A stretch of 64,000 bases of DNA from assembly GCF_002368115.1 (NCBI RefSeq), contig NZ_AP018316.1, positions 2,495,686 to 2,559,685 on the forward strand, read 5' to 3'. Positions 1-8,866 of this stretch are shown here, in pieces (the stretch's first letter is position 1; each line of letters starts with the position of its first letter). A program made the position numbers and the translations under genes. The notes under the pieces are model-generated. The model was not told the origin of the DNA. It saw nothing but the letters and a program-made list of their open reading frames with translations, and ran no database searches. The stretch comes from Dolichospermum compactum NIES-806. GTDB taxonomy: Bacteria > Cyanobacteriota > Cyanobacteriia > Cyanobacteriales > Nostocaceae.

Positions 1-6
1 AGTTGG

Positions 7-137
7 TTAATAGTTGTTCTTATCCACAGGTAATAATCTTGATCGTATAAGGTTTGGGTTGTTGGTTGTGTTGATGTAACCATATACTGGTGAGGTTTTT
101 GCTATTTCTTTTATTTTAACTTGGTTTTGGTTCATTG
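7..137 (-). pseudogene. possible C-terminal fragment, SH3-like
   Basis: The minus strand has an open stretch ending in TAA that reads like a protein tail, with a segment VYGYINTTNNPNLIRSR. This resembles the N-terminal strand of bacterial SH3-like repeats. It lies just downstream of the truncated kinase and is cut off by a dispersed repeat. It may be the lost C-terminus of that kinase, but the fragment is too short to be sure. Confidence 0.25.
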
Positions 138-177
138 TCTGAATCAGGATTTCCAGGATTTCAGGATGTACAGGATG
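138..177 (+). repeat. dispersed GAATCAGGAT repeat, copy 1
   Basis: The copy starts TCTGAATCAGGATTTCCAGG and continues with further CAGGAT units. The same family occurs near 11294, 25311 (inverted), 30216 and 54836. All five copies are intergenic. Confidence 0.7.
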
Positions 178-278
178 TTGGTTATTGTTTATTGTTTGAA
201 TCAGGAGTTGAGTATTTTGATCATGAAAGAATTTAGAATTTCACATTAACTTACCTTAAATTCCTCAACACCCACCAA

Positions 279-1328
279 TTAAATCTTGAAAATCCTACCA
301 ACTACTAAACTCACTGTTTGGATAAAATCTCGACGGGTTGTATTTTTCTGCTGCTGAGAAATTGGTTTTAGTTGATATTTAATAGGTTGAGGTTTGGGTT
401 TTGGTTGAAGTTTTGGAGGTGGTGGTTGTAAGGCTTTCTCTATTTCTGCTATCCTTTGTAAAATCTCTTGGGTATTTTGATGACGATCTTTATATAAAGT
501 TTGCATCATCTCATCTAGCAAATCTGCCAACATTTTTGATATTTGTGGTGCATGATTACGCCAATTTAATGTCGCAGTATAAGAATCATACATTTCTTGA
601 TCAAGTGGTTCTTTACCCGTGAGTAAATAAACAAATGTTCGTCCCAAAGCAAAGAAATCAGATTGAGGTACAGCGTTATTGTTAATTTGTTCTGACGGTG
701 TGAAACCTGCGGAAATAATTCCTGTTACACCACCTTGCTGATTAAATACTGTAGTTGTCACTTTGCGGACTGTGCCAAAATAAATTAATACTAATTGAGC
801 ATTTTCAGCCCGCAGCATAATGTTAGATGGTTTGATATCTCGATGAAAAAAATTTTTATTATGGACTTGTTCTAAAATAATAAGTAAATCTTTCAACCAA
901 GCGATTGCAGAAGTTTGATCAATAGGACGCAAATTGCGTTTTTGCATATATTTCTCTAAATCTTCTCCCACAACTTTTTCCATAACCAAACAATGAATTG
1001 GACTTTGGCTATTGTGGGGATAATATTCAAAATAAGCATCTAATTCTACTTGAGGAATACCAGAATGATGGAGTTGACTTAAAACAGCGGCTTCTTGTTT
1101 AAATAATTCTATGGCTTTCGGGTCGTTGTTAATCAAGACTTTGAGAACTTTGGCTTTGTTGGTTCTAACTTCATTAATCTCAAATGTCACACCAAAGCCA
1201 CCCCGTCCTAATCTACATATAACCCGATAGCGTTGTTGTAGCAGCACTTCTGAACTACAGGTTTCACAAAAGGTGATATTGTCTGGATTTTGCGGCTTTG
1301 AGCAGCTAGGGTTGATGCACAGGCTCAT
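279..1328 (-). CDS. Ser/Thr kinase with mutated DFG motif, truncated
   Basis: This is a Hanks-type Ser/Thr protein kinase with an N-terminal CxxxC...CxxC zinc-ribbon-like head (CINPSC, CETC), common in cyanobacterial kinases. The glycine loop (GRGGFG), the beta-3 lysine (KVLKVL) and the catalytic loop HRDIKPSN are intact. The magnesium-binding DFG is YFG: codon 780-782 reads TAT where GAT is expected, so activity is doubtful. The C-terminus has a Pro/Lys linker and then TRRDFIQTVSLVVG. In relatives this leads into a membrane segment and an extracytoplasmic domain, but here it stops at once. I chose the ATG at 1328 (MSLCINPSC) over the upstream GTG at 1346 because relatives start this way. It is either a pseudokinase or a decaying gene. 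Confidence 0.85.
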   Translation of the reverse strand: MSLCINPSCSKPQNPDNITFCETCSSEVLLQQRYRVICRLGRGGFGVTFEINEVRTNKAKVLKVLINNDPKAIELFKQEAAVLSQLHHSGIPQVELDAYFEYYPHNSQSPIHCLVMEKVVGEDLEKYMQKRNLRPIDQTSAIAWLKDLLIILEQVHNKNFFHRDIKPSNIMLRAENAQLVLIYFGTVRKVTTTVFNQQGGVTGIISAGFTPSEQINNNAVPQSDFFALGRTFVYLLTGKEPLDQEMYDSYTATLNWRNHAPQISKMLADLLDEMMQTLYKDRHQNTQEILQRIAEIEKALQPPPPKLQPKPKPQPIKYQLKPISQQQKNTTRRDFIQTVSLVVGRIFKI

Positions 1329-1396
1329 AATCTTGGTAAGTAGCACATTTATCCGATATTTTACCTTAATTTACTGAAAATAGACATAAAATAGCA

Positions 1397-1450
1397 TCAG
1401 GGCGGTTAGAAACCGCGTCTACACAAACAAAACCGACCTACGTGGGTTAA
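1397..1450 (+). repeat. partial copy of the CTACACAAACAAA repeat
   Basis: The core shared with the 52704-52805 element is GGCGGTTAGAAA followed by CTACACAAACAAA and CCTACGTGG. This copy lacks a recognisable right terminal repeat, so it is probably a decayed MITE-like element. Confidence 0.55.
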
Positions 1451-1803
1451 ATTAATTATTGGGAAGCTGAATTGAGAGCGATCGCCTATCATAGAAAGGT
1501 ATTCGCCCAATAAATGGGGGCAAAGTACCTATTCAGGAACGATTTTATGCCATTTGAGGCTTGTCATTAAAGAATTTACCCCGGATTATTGAGGGGTTAC
1601 ATAGAAAGTATAGGAAGGACAAATTAAATTCAAAATTTTTGTAACAATTGCCACAATTTATTAAATCTACCCTGAAAATGAATTAATCAAGTTGATAGTA
1701 CATTTATCAACTATAATTAATAAAAATTTAACTATCTATTGATGTAAATCACAGCTATTCAGCGAAGAAAATGCTATGGTGAAGGGAAATAATTGGGCAT
1801 TTA

Positions 1804-1839
1804 CAAGTATGTAACACTCACCTAAGTGTTACATACTTG
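1804..1839. repeat. perfect 15-bp inverted repeat
   Basis: The arms CAAGTATGTAACACT and AGTGTTACATACTTG are separated by six bases. The repeat lies about 190 bp before the ctp start codon. No T-run follows, so it is not a classical terminator. It could be a leader hairpin or a dispersed element. Confidence 0.75.
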
Positions 1840-2029
1840 GGTTGTTCTGTAAAAAAACTGAGCAACTCGAACCGTATTTGTTAACCGACAAATAAAATAT
1901 CTAACTCATCATTAACAAAAAACCAAAAGATAGATGAAGTATCAAGGTTATTAGGATAAAAAAACTAGCAAACATCAGAAAATTCTGATTGATAAACTGT
2001 CAAAAACACAACTATTTCAGCTAATATAC

Positions 2030-3364
2030 ATGAACCAATCTGCGAAACGTTACTCACCGCTCCAAGCTGCCCTGATTGGTGGAGCGATCGCCACAACTGC
2101 TACTGTATCTGTATTTGGTCAAGCCTGGACACATTGCGTTCGGGCTGCTTTACAAGATAGTCCCAAAGCATTAGTTGACCAAGTTTGGCAGTTGGTAAAT
2201 CGTGAATATGTTGATGAGAAATTTAACCAACAAGATTGGCAAGCAGTTAGGCAAAGTCTATTAAGTAAAGATTATACATCTAAAGACGAAGCTTATGTAG
2301 CAATCCGCGAAGCCTTGCAAAAACTAGGTGATCCCTATACCCGGTTTATGAACCCCAAACAATACGAATCCCTGACAAAACAAACATCTGGGGAAGTTTC
2401 CGGTATTGGGATTCGGATGCAAATCAACGAAAAAACCAAACGCCTCACGGTTATAGAAGCCATAGAAAACTCTCCAGCCCTCAGAGCCGGACTGAAATCA
2501 GGCGATGAAATTTTGGCAATAAATGGTAAATCTACCCTAAAAATGACAGTGGAAGATGCCTCAAAATTAATTCGTGGTCAAATAGGTACTTCTGTCAGCT
2601 TAGATATAGAAAGACCAAATAACAAATTTAACGTTAAATTAACAAGGGCAACCATAGAAGTTCCCACCGTCCGGTATACTCTCAAACAAGAATCTGGTCG
2701 CCGAGTAGGGTATATTCGGTTACAAGAATTTAGCTCCCATGCGGCAGACCAAATGCGGGTAGCTATTCGCACCTTAAAGAACCAAAAAGTTGATTCCTAC
2801 GTTTTAGATTTGCGAGGTAATCCCGGTGGTTTGTTAAATGCGAGTATAGAAATTGCCCGGATGTGGTTAGATGACGGTCATATCGTCAAAACCGTAGACC
2901 GCAAAGGATCAAGCTCTCAAACAAAAGCAAATCAGACAGCTATTACCAAACTACCTTTAGCAATTCTGGTTGATGGTAATTCCGCTAGTGCGAGTGAAAT
3001 CCTCACTGGCGCACTCAAAGACAATAAACGGGCTGTAGTTGTTGGTAGTCAAACCTTCGGTAAGGCGCTGGTGCAGTCAGTCCATGAACTAGGCGATGGT
3101 TCAGGTTTAGCTGTGACTATTGCCCATTACTATACACCAAATGGTACAGATATCAATCATAAAGGAATTGCTCCCGATATCAAGCTGGACTTAACCCAAA
3201 CTCAAGAACGCCAATTAGCTTCTAATCCGAATTTAATCGGTACAAATAGCGATCCCCAATATACCCGTGCCATTGCTGTTCTTTCTAATGGCAAATTAGC
3301 ACAATCAGTGACAAATGAAAATCCTCAGTCTATTAGTGTCAATGCTAAAGACTTGAAGTTCTAG
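2030..3364 (+). CDS. carboxyl-terminal processing protease (S41, Ctp family)
   Basis: This is a periplasmic or lumenal serine protease that removes C-terminal tails. CtpA of this family matures the D1 protein of photosystem II; which paralogue (CtpA, B or C) this is cannot be decided here. The 444-aa protein has an uncleaved-signal or membrane segment at about residues 10-32, a PDZ domain at about 115-200 with the GIGI carboxylate-binding strand, and an S41 domain at about 225-390. The Ser/Lys dyad is visible as Ser320 in NSASASEIL and Lys345 in TFGKALVQ, with Glu323. The length is normal and the gene stands alone, followed by a dispersed repeat. Confidence 0.93.
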   Translation: MNQSAKRYSPLQAALIGGAIATTATVSVFGQAWTHCVRAALQDSPKALVDQVWQLVNREYVDEKFNQQDWQAVRQSLLSKDYTSKDEAYVAIREALQKLGDPYTRFMNPKQYESLTKQTSGEVSGIGIRMQINEKTKRLTVIEAIENSPALRAGLKSGDEILAINGKSTLKMTVEDASKLIRGQIGTSVSLDIERPNNKFNVKLTRATIEVPTVRYTLKQESGRRVGYIRLQEFSSHAADQMRVAIRTLKNQKVDSYVLDLRGNPGGLLNASIEIARMWLDDGHIVKTVDRKGSSSQTKANQTAITKLPLAILVDGNSASASEILTGALKDNKRAVVVGSQTFGKALVQSVHELGDGSGLAVTIAHYYTPNGTDINHKGIAPDIKLDLTQTQERQLASNPNLIGTNSDPQYTRAIAVLSNGKLAQSVTNENPQSISVNAKDLKF

Positions 3365-3372
3365 AACTTATT

Positions 3373-3481
3373 GTAGGTTGGGTTAAGCGATAGCTGCGCT
3401 TGTCGAAGGCATCGCGCAAACCAACGCATTTGTTGGCTTATGGCTAATGCCTCCGATACGCTAACAACCACCCAATCTACG
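3373..3481. repeat. GTAGGTTGGGTT...CCCAATCTAC dispersed repeat
   Basis: The ends are inverted: GTAGGTTGGGTT on the left and ACCCAATCTAC on the right. The interior is rich in GCG/CGC steps. A relative lies at 24303-24509. The position is just past the ctp stop codon. Confidence 0.7.
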
Positions 3482-3511
3482 AATCAAAAGTTAATGAAAT
3501 GAATAAATTCC

Positions 3512-4387
3512 CTATCTTCTTCTGCTACCGAAACCGGAAGAACGACGACTGGAAGAACGTCCACCACTACCAAAACTGCTACCAGAACTGCGTCGGCTAG
3601 AGCTAGAGTTACCAGAAGGACGAAGGGTACTACCACCAAAACCGGAACCAGAAGCTCGTCCAGTTCTGGTGGTGCGGTTTGCGCCTCCTGAAGACGAATT
3701 TCTGATGTTTCCTGTGGTGCGGAAGGCCGTGCGATTTCTCACTGCTGCGGGTGGTTCATTGTAGCGAGAACGGTAACTAGAAACAGCCGATTCATAGTTA
3801 GAACCATACCCACCATAACCATTCATGATCCCACCGGGCTGATACACGGGGGGAACATAATATTGAGGTCTAAATAACATACTACTAATAGCTTGACCCG
3901 CAACATTACCAACTAAAGCTCCGGCAAAAGGGGCCCAAAAACTACTTTGCTGACGGACAATTACAGTTTCCGGTTGTCCGGTTTGGGGATTGTTTCTGGT
4001 TTCGGTGACATTGTGGATATACTCAAGTTTAAAGTCTTCAGTCATGTATAAGATTGGCTGACTATTTTCCACTTTTAAGTAAGTTTTCTTACCTGCTTTG
4101 ATTTCATCATCAGTCAATCGTGACATTTGTAGCTTTTCTGTGGCAAAGCTGGGGGGATTGTTATTGAGTAAAAACAAGGTATACTCACCATTGGCATCGT
4201 TGTATGTACCCTGTTGTACTTCATACTGACCATCATTTAACTTGGTGGGAGTAGCAGTTTGGCTAACGTTCTTACTTGAGGAATTAGCGTCGTTTCCTCC
4301 CCCACAAGCGACAGTTGTTAAGCACAAAGTCAAGGCTAAACAAACAACTGTAAATTTACGCACTATGCTGATCATCGTCGTGTTCAT
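3512..4387 (-). CDS. lipoprotein with Ser/Gly/Arg-rich tail
   Basis: This is a conserved cyanobacterial protein of unknown function. A lipoprotein signal is clear: a basic start, a hydrophobic stretch and the lipobox TTVAC at about residues 24-28. The middle region has a Gly/Ala hydrophobic segment (FAGALVGNVAGQAISS, about 150-170) that could insert in a membrane. The last 80 residues are low-complexity Ser, Gly and Arg with repeats such as RRSSG. A second in-frame ATG lies four codons in and could be the true start. A basic tail on an anchored protein might bind polyanions; that is inference. Confidence 0.75.
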   Translation of the reverse strand: MNTTMISIVRKFTVVCLALTLCLTTVACGGGNDANSSSKNVSQTATPTKLNDGQYEVQQGTYNDANGEYTLFLLNNNPPSFATEKLQMSRLTDDEIKAGKKTYLKVENSQPILYMTEDFKLEYIHNVTETRNNPQTGQPETVIVRQQSSFWAPFAGALVGNVAGQAISSMLFRPQYYVPPVYQPGGIMNGYGGYGSNYESAVSSYRSRYNEPPAAVRNRTAFRTTGNIRNSSSGGANRTTRTGRASGSGFGGSTLRPSGNSSSSRRSSGSSFGSGGRSSSRRSSGFGSRRR

Positions 4388-4432
4388 GTTTGTTTTCGGG
4401 TACTAATTACAGACTAACGAATCATTTATGGG

Positions 4433-4551
4433 ACTTACGCAAGTGTCACACTAAAAATCTGTTGTCGGGTGCTTCAGATATCAACAATTTGGTTATTTGC
4501 AAAATTTATGCTGTCTGACGCACCCTACCAATGTGCCAGTTGCGTAAATCC
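4433..4551. mobile_element. MITE-like element A, copy 1
   Basis: This element of about 119 bp has inverted ends (ACTTACGCAAGTGTCACA and TGTGCCAGTTGCGTAAAT). A second copy with the same order of motifs lies at 37986-38103. There is no internal coding capacity. Its right end sits four bases from the stop codon of the DUF1517 gene. Confidence 0.8.
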
Positions 4552-4555
4552 TGGT

Positions 4556-5131
4556 TTACAGGGGAATCAATTCTGGATAATATTCCAATAATTGATCGCT
4601 GGAAAGTTCATCACCTAATTGGGCTGGTGAAAAATGCACTTGAATAGCGCGGAGTTTATGTTTGTAGTGTAGATTAATTAGGGCTTTAAAGGCTGCTTTC
4701 AAGGCGGAGATGTTAGCCAAATCGGTTTCTAACTCTGGAATTTCCCCTTCAGCCGCGACTGTAATCATGACAATGATATTCCGGGTGGCGGGAAGGGATA
4801 AGGGCTGATTTGAGGAATTCAAATCCAGATTAGCTCCATATCTTTGGGCTGAGTCTGTGAATAATTCATTGACATAATCTCCTGTTTCCCCTTCGTTCCA
4901 AAAGACATCACCTTCATTGGCAGCAGAGAACCAATATTCGTCATATTGGAGAAAAGTTTGGCATAGTTGCACCAATTCTTCTCCTAAAATATCCATATCT
5001 CCATCAGCATTGATGGCTGTTCTAGCGGCACTATTGAGAACACCTAAGATTGGAGCTACTTCATCTCCCTTTAAATGCAAAAACAAGCGACAGACAATAT
5101 AGCGAGTTCTGCCCATCATGCGATTAAACAT
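4556..5131 (-). CDS. DUF1517 family protein
   Basis: The 191-aa protein matches, by eye, a short cyanobacterial DUF1517 protein. Characteristic segments are RLFLHLKGDEVAPILGVLN near the start, EGDVFWNEGETGDYVNELF in the middle and QVHFSPAQLGDEL near the end. Plastid DUF1517 proteins are linked to acclimation to fluctuating light, but they are longer and membrane bound. This one has no membrane segment and looks soluble. The role is unknown. Confidence 0.7.
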   Translation of the reverse strand: MFNRMMGRTRYIVCRLFLHLKGDEVAPILGVLNSAARTAINADGDMDILGEELVQLCQTFLQYDEYWFSAANEGDVFWNEGETGDYVNELFTDSAQRYGANLDLNSSNQPLSLPATRNIIVMITVAAEGEIPELETDLANISALKAAFKALINLHYKHKLRAIQVHFSPAQLGDELSSDQLLEYYPELIPL

Positions 5132-5311
5132 TTGTTTTCTCCTGTAATTTCGGTAAATATTGACAACTGCATATTAACCAATGCAGTAAAATTCTTTGAT
5201 AAAATCTGCAATCACGGAAAAATTAGGTATGATATCTACCCTGGTGTTGCCAACTTTGAGAGTTGGAGTTGGTAAAGTATCGAGAGAATAAGTAAAAATT
5301 AAATTTTCAAA

Positions 5312-6157
5312 ATGACGATGAAAATTGGTATTGTAGGACTGGGACTCATTGGTGGTTGTTTAGGTTTCGATTTACGATCGCAAGGACATTATATTTTAGG
5401 TGTCAGCCGTCGTGAATCAACCTGTGAGAAAGCAGTTAAACTTGGTAGTGTGGATCAAGCATCGGTAGACTTGAGCTTGTTGGCATCAGCAGACGTTGTA
5501 TTTATTTGTACCCCTATAGGACTGATAGTCCCCCAAGTAAAAGAATTAATAACTCATTTACCAAAGACTACCATTATCACTGATGTTGGTTCAGTTAAAA
5601 CACCCATAGTAGAAACGATTTCTCCTTTATGGGAAAATTTTGTGGGTGGTCATCCCATGGCGGGCAAAACTGATGTCGGTATAGAAGCAGCACAGCGAGA
5701 TTTGTTTGTCAATCGGCCTTATGTATTAACGCCGGTGGAAACAACACCAAGTGATGCTGTAATAATTGTAGAAGAAATTGTGCGATCGCTCGGTTCTATT
5801 ATCTACCATTGTCAACCAGAACAACATGACCGGGCTGTGAGTTGGATTTCCCATTTACCTGTAATGGTGAGCGCCTCCTTGATAGCAGCTTGTTTAAGTG
5901 AACAAGATCCAGAAATCGCTACATTAGCCCAAAATTTTGCTAGTTCAGGGTTTCGAGATACAAGTAGGGTCGGGGGAGGAAATCCCGAATTAGGGGTAAT
6001 GATGGCGCAATATAATCGCCAAGCACTATTACATTCTCTTTATCAATACCGCGAAAATTTATCTGAATTTATTCATATAATTGAGCAGGAAAAGTGGGAA
6101 TTGTTAGCAGAAAAGTTTAAATTCAATCAACAAGCGCGTCCTGATTTTGTGGAATAG
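5312..6157 (+). CDS. tyrA: prephenate/arogenate dehydrogenase TyrA
   Basis: The enzyme makes tyrosine. Cyanobacterial members mostly oxidise L-arogenate with NADP+. The N-terminal Rossmann motif GLGLIGGCLG is at about residues 9-18, followed by a basic SRRES loop that suits NADP+. The TDVGSVK and GGHPMAGK motifs of the family are present, and a helical dimerisation domain fills the C-terminal half. The length of 281 aa is usual. A second ATG two codons in (5318, MKIGIVG) may be the true start. The gene stands alone, with a small hairpin just past the stop. Confidence 0.93.
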   Translation: MTMKIGIVGLGLIGGCLGFDLRSQGHYILGVSRRESTCEKAVKLGSVDQASVDLSLLASADVVFICTPIGLIVPQVKELITHLPKTTIITDVGSVKTPIVETISPLWENFVGGHPMAGKTDVGIEAAQRDLFVNRPYVLTPVETTPSDAVIIVEEIVRSLGSIIYHCQPEQHDRAVSWISHLPVMVSASLIAACLSEQDPEIATLAQNFASSGFRDTSRVGGGNPELGVMMAQYNRQALLHSLYQYRENLSEFIHIIEQEKWELLAEKFKFNQQARPDFVE

Positions 6158-6163
6158 ATCACT

Positions 6164-6190
6164 GGTGCGTTATCAATAATGTAACGCACC
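6164..6190. terminator. hairpin after tyrA
   Basis: The arms GGTGCGTTA and TAACGCACC are separated by nine bases and start six bases after the tyrA stop. There is no T-run. A near-identical hairpin lies at 7058-7084, so this may be a dispersed repeat that can also shield the mRNA end. Confidence 0.5.
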
Positions 6191-6404
6191 TCATCATTTA
6201 ACTGCAAAAATTTAATAACGATCTTAAAATTGGTATAATATAATATCTAGCTACACTGAATTCATGTACGGAAATTCTCAATACTGGTTATCAATCTGAT
6301 TATTCTATATAAATTTTATTACAATTTTGTTTCTGAAAATGGTACTAATCATAATTTTTCCATAATTGATTGGGAAATTCAGCAATTATATAGAAAATCA
6401 CGAA

Positions 6405-7040
6405 ATGCCTCTACAAAAAATGACTCAACAAGAGCCAGAAAGAGAAGCATTAGAAAAAGTCAGACAAAAATTAGAAGATGAATTTATAAGCCAAAAAGAT
6501 TTATACTTTATAGTAAGAAATCAACAGATATATCCAAACAGTTTCATGATTATTGGGATATTTTATCCACCAAAAGTTAATTTTGAGCAACTGAGTCTTT
6601 TTTAAGAAGCTAATGTTATATATGATTGTGAGCATTTTGGAAATCAGTACATCCTGACATTCGGCTATGGGAATCGTAAAGACTATGAAAGCTTCATAGA
6701 ATACCTTGATAAATTTGAGGTTTCATGTGTTGTTGATGTCAGATTTACTCCTCATGCGTGGAGTCGTAAATGGTATGGTAATCAGATTGAAAAACTTTGT
6801 CTATCCAAAGGTATTAACTACGTTTCTAAAATCTACTTAGGTAATACATCTGGAAATGCAAATTGGATTCCACCAGATAAACAGGAGGCTAATAAATCAT
6901 TAGCAGAAGTTGCAGAAATTGCTATTGAAGGTACTGTTTTATTACTATGTGCTGAAATGGACTGGCATCGCTGCCATCGAGTAGAGGTTGCTAACGAACT
7001 GGAAAAGCTAGTAAAGATTCCTGTAAAACATCTAGCATAA
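6405..7040 (+). pseudogene. DUF488 family gene split by one in-frame TAA
   Basis: A single reading frame runs from about 6366 to 7040 (225 codons) and is broken only by TAA at 6603-6605. After the stop, the frame encodes a complete DUF488-like domain: LTFGYGNRKDYESF at its start, VVDVRFTPHAW next, and the signature CAEMDWHRCHR near the end. No ATG, GTG or TTG lies between the stop and the domain, so separate translation is unlikely. The first part (about 66 aa from the ATG at 6405) is charged and helical. A GAA to TAA change would explain the stop. Read-through or a sequencing error are alternatives. Confidence 0.8.
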
Positions 7041-7057
7041 TAGTAGGATAAATGTAA

Positions 7058-7084
7058 GGTGCGTTAGCCACAGCATAACGCACA
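7058..7084. repeat. hairpin between DUF488 remnant and ychF
   Basis: The arms GGTGCGTTA and TAACGCAC sit between the converging 3' ends of the DUF488 remnant and ychF. It has the same core as the hairpin after tyrA and could serve as a bidirectional terminator. Confidence 0.5.
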
Positions 7085-7095
7085 TAACCTACTTG

Positions 7096-8187
7096 CTACA
7101 CATTAAACCGGAATAATAACACATCCCCTTCTTGGACAATGTACTCTTTGCCTTCACTTCTGACCAAACCTTTTTCTTTGGCTGCACTCATTGAACCATG
7201 AGTGACTAAATCATTATAAGCGACAGTTTCCGCCCGAATAAATCCCCGTTCAAAATCAGAGTGAATGACTCCTGCGGCTTGAGGTGCAGACATTCCGGCA
7301 TTGATTGTCCAAGCCCTGGTTTCTTTCGGTCCACAGGTGAAATAAGTCCGTAATCCTAGAAGAGTGTAAGTTGCCCGAATTAAGGATTTTAGCCCACCTT
7401 CTTTGACTCCTAAAGATTCCAGAAAATCAGCTTTATCTGCTTCGGGTAGTTCTACCAATTCCGCCTCTACTTGGGCAGAAACTATGACAACTTGGGCATT
7501 TTCGAGTGCCGCAACGGCTCGCACTTTTTCGACAAAATCATTACCTGTAGCTAAATCTTCTTCAGAAACATTAGCAGCGTAAATAATGGGTTTATTAGTA
7601 AGTAATCCTAAGCCCTTAATAATTTCCGATTCTTCCGCATTTAAACCAACTTGACGCACAGATTTACCCTCATTTAAAGCGGCAGCTAATTTTTCCAGAA
7701 TTTCTACTTCCGATTGGGCATCCTTGCTGGTACGGGCAAGTTTACGAGTTCTCTCAATCCGTTTTTCAATTTGGAATAAGTCCGATAAACCAAGTTCTAA
7801 ATTAATGATTTCAATATCTCTGGCTGGGTCAACAGAACCGGCTACGTGAATGATATCATCGTTTTCAAAACAACGCACAACATGAACGATCGCATCAACT
7901 TCCCGAATGTGGGATAAAAATTGATTACCTAGTCCTTCTCCTTGACTTGCACCTTTAACTAAACCAGCAATGTCAACAAATTCAACACGGGCAGGTATAG
8001 TTTGTACTGAGGTGGCAATTTTGGCAAGAACGTCTAACCGGTCATCGGGGACGGATACCATGCCAACATTCGGTTCAATGGTGCAAAATGGGAAGTTAGC
8101 GGCTTCAGCTTTAGCATTAGCGACTACAGCGTTAAATAGGGTTGATTTTCCGACGTTGGGAAGTCCGACAATTCCGGCTCTTAGCAT
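7096..8187 (-). CDS. ychF: YchF-type redox-regulated ATPase
   Basis: This is a universally conserved Obg-related P-loop protein that binds ribosomes and prefers ATP. The Walker A motif GLPNVGKST is at about residues 7-15 and the DIAGLVKGAS switch at about 72-81. In place of a clean NKxD motif the protein has NKPIIYAAN. A C-terminal TGS-like domain ends in EGDVLLFRF. The length of 363 aa is standard and the start MLRAGIVGLPNVGKS is typical. Confidence 0.96.
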   Translation of the reverse strand: MLRAGIVGLPNVGKSTLFNAVVANAKAEAANFPFCTIEPNVGMVSVPDDRLDVLAKIATSVQTIPARVEFVDIAGLVKGASQGEGLGNQFLSHIREVDAIVHVVRCFENDDIIHVAGSVDPARDIEIINLELGLSDLFQIEKRIERTRKLARTSKDAQSEVEILEKLAAALNEGKSVRQVGLNAEESEIIKGLGLLTNKPIIYAANVSEEDLATGNDFVEKVRAVAALENAQVVIVSAQVEAELVELPEADKADFLESLGVKEGGLKSLIRATYTLLGLRTYFTCGPKETRAWTINAGMSAPQAAGVIHSDFERGFIRAETVAYNDLVTHGSMSAAKEKGLVRSEGKEYIVQEGDVLLFRFNV

Positions 8188-8335
8188 TGTAAATTTTAGA
8201 TTTTGGTTTCAAGTATAAGGATAATTCAAACAGGTGGAGGATGGTTGGAGTTAATTTACAACAGACTTTCATCCTTGACTGAAAAATCTGTTTATGTAAC
8301 TCTTAATTAAGGTATCTTTTTCTGGCAGTCCGAAA

Positions 8336-8803
8336 ATGACTTTTAAAGCCTGGGGACAATCTTGGCAAACAATTCGGAAATCTTTACAACGCCCAATTTT
8401 AGAAAATAATTTACTGCTTCTGGGAGCTTTGAGTGCGCTGTTATCAATTGGATTATGACAATTAGGGTCTTAGGCTACCTTATAATTACTAGGATTTAAT
8501 GTATTATTTTTTGCTCGTAACTCTCTGGCTCATCCGCGTTGGGATGCAAGAGTAGCGGTAATTGGCATTGACGATGCTACATTGCATGAATACTGACAGT
8601 TTCCCCTGTCGCGCGATCGCTATGCTCAACTATTGTAAACCCTATAAGCCTCTCCCCCAGCAACTATCGGCTTTGATATTCTATTTGTTGAACCTAGCAT
8701 TTATGATTCAACATTGGCTGAAGGAATGGCAATTAATGGTCAGGTGGTTTTAGCCGTTGCTCCCGGTTTACTAAACCCGACAAAAATAGTCGGGTATGTT
8801 TGA
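8336..8803 (+). pseudogene. dead CHASE2-domain sensor gene fragment
   Basis: One frame from ATG 8336 to TGA 8801 reads as the N-terminal part of a CHASE2 sensor (usually ahead of a histidine kinase or cyclase). It has a hydrophobic first helix (LENNLLLLGALSALLSIGL), then RVAVIGIDDATLHEY, FPLSRDRYAQLL, TIGFDILFVEPSIYDS and VVLAVAPG. Six in-frame stops interrupt it, yet the frame never shifts. The rest of the gene is absent; thrC begins 63 bp later. Confidence 0.85.
8775..8795. terminator. small hairpin before thrC
   Basis: The arms ACCCGAC and GTCGGGT flank a seven-base loop, AAAAATA. The hairpin sits at the broken end of the CHASE2 remnant, about 70 bp before thrC. No clear T-run follows. 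Confidence 0.35.
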
Positions 8804-8866
8804 CGTGGATTTTGCATCGTGTTAGTATCATTCCAAAGTTGACGGATACCCAGGGAAAGCAAAATT

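Larger units (their letters stand above)
1347..2029. other. intergenic region between divergent kinase and ctp genes
   Basis: No credible gene is visible in these 683 bases. The region holds a partial mobile-element-like repeat (about 1397-1450), a perfect 15-bp inverted repeat (1804-1839) and AT-rich promoter-type sequence before the ctp start. Confidence 0.6.

Noticed and set aside
8562..8753. 63-aa open frame MALTMLHCMN
   Set aside because: It is an off-frame reading of the CHASE2 pseudogene.
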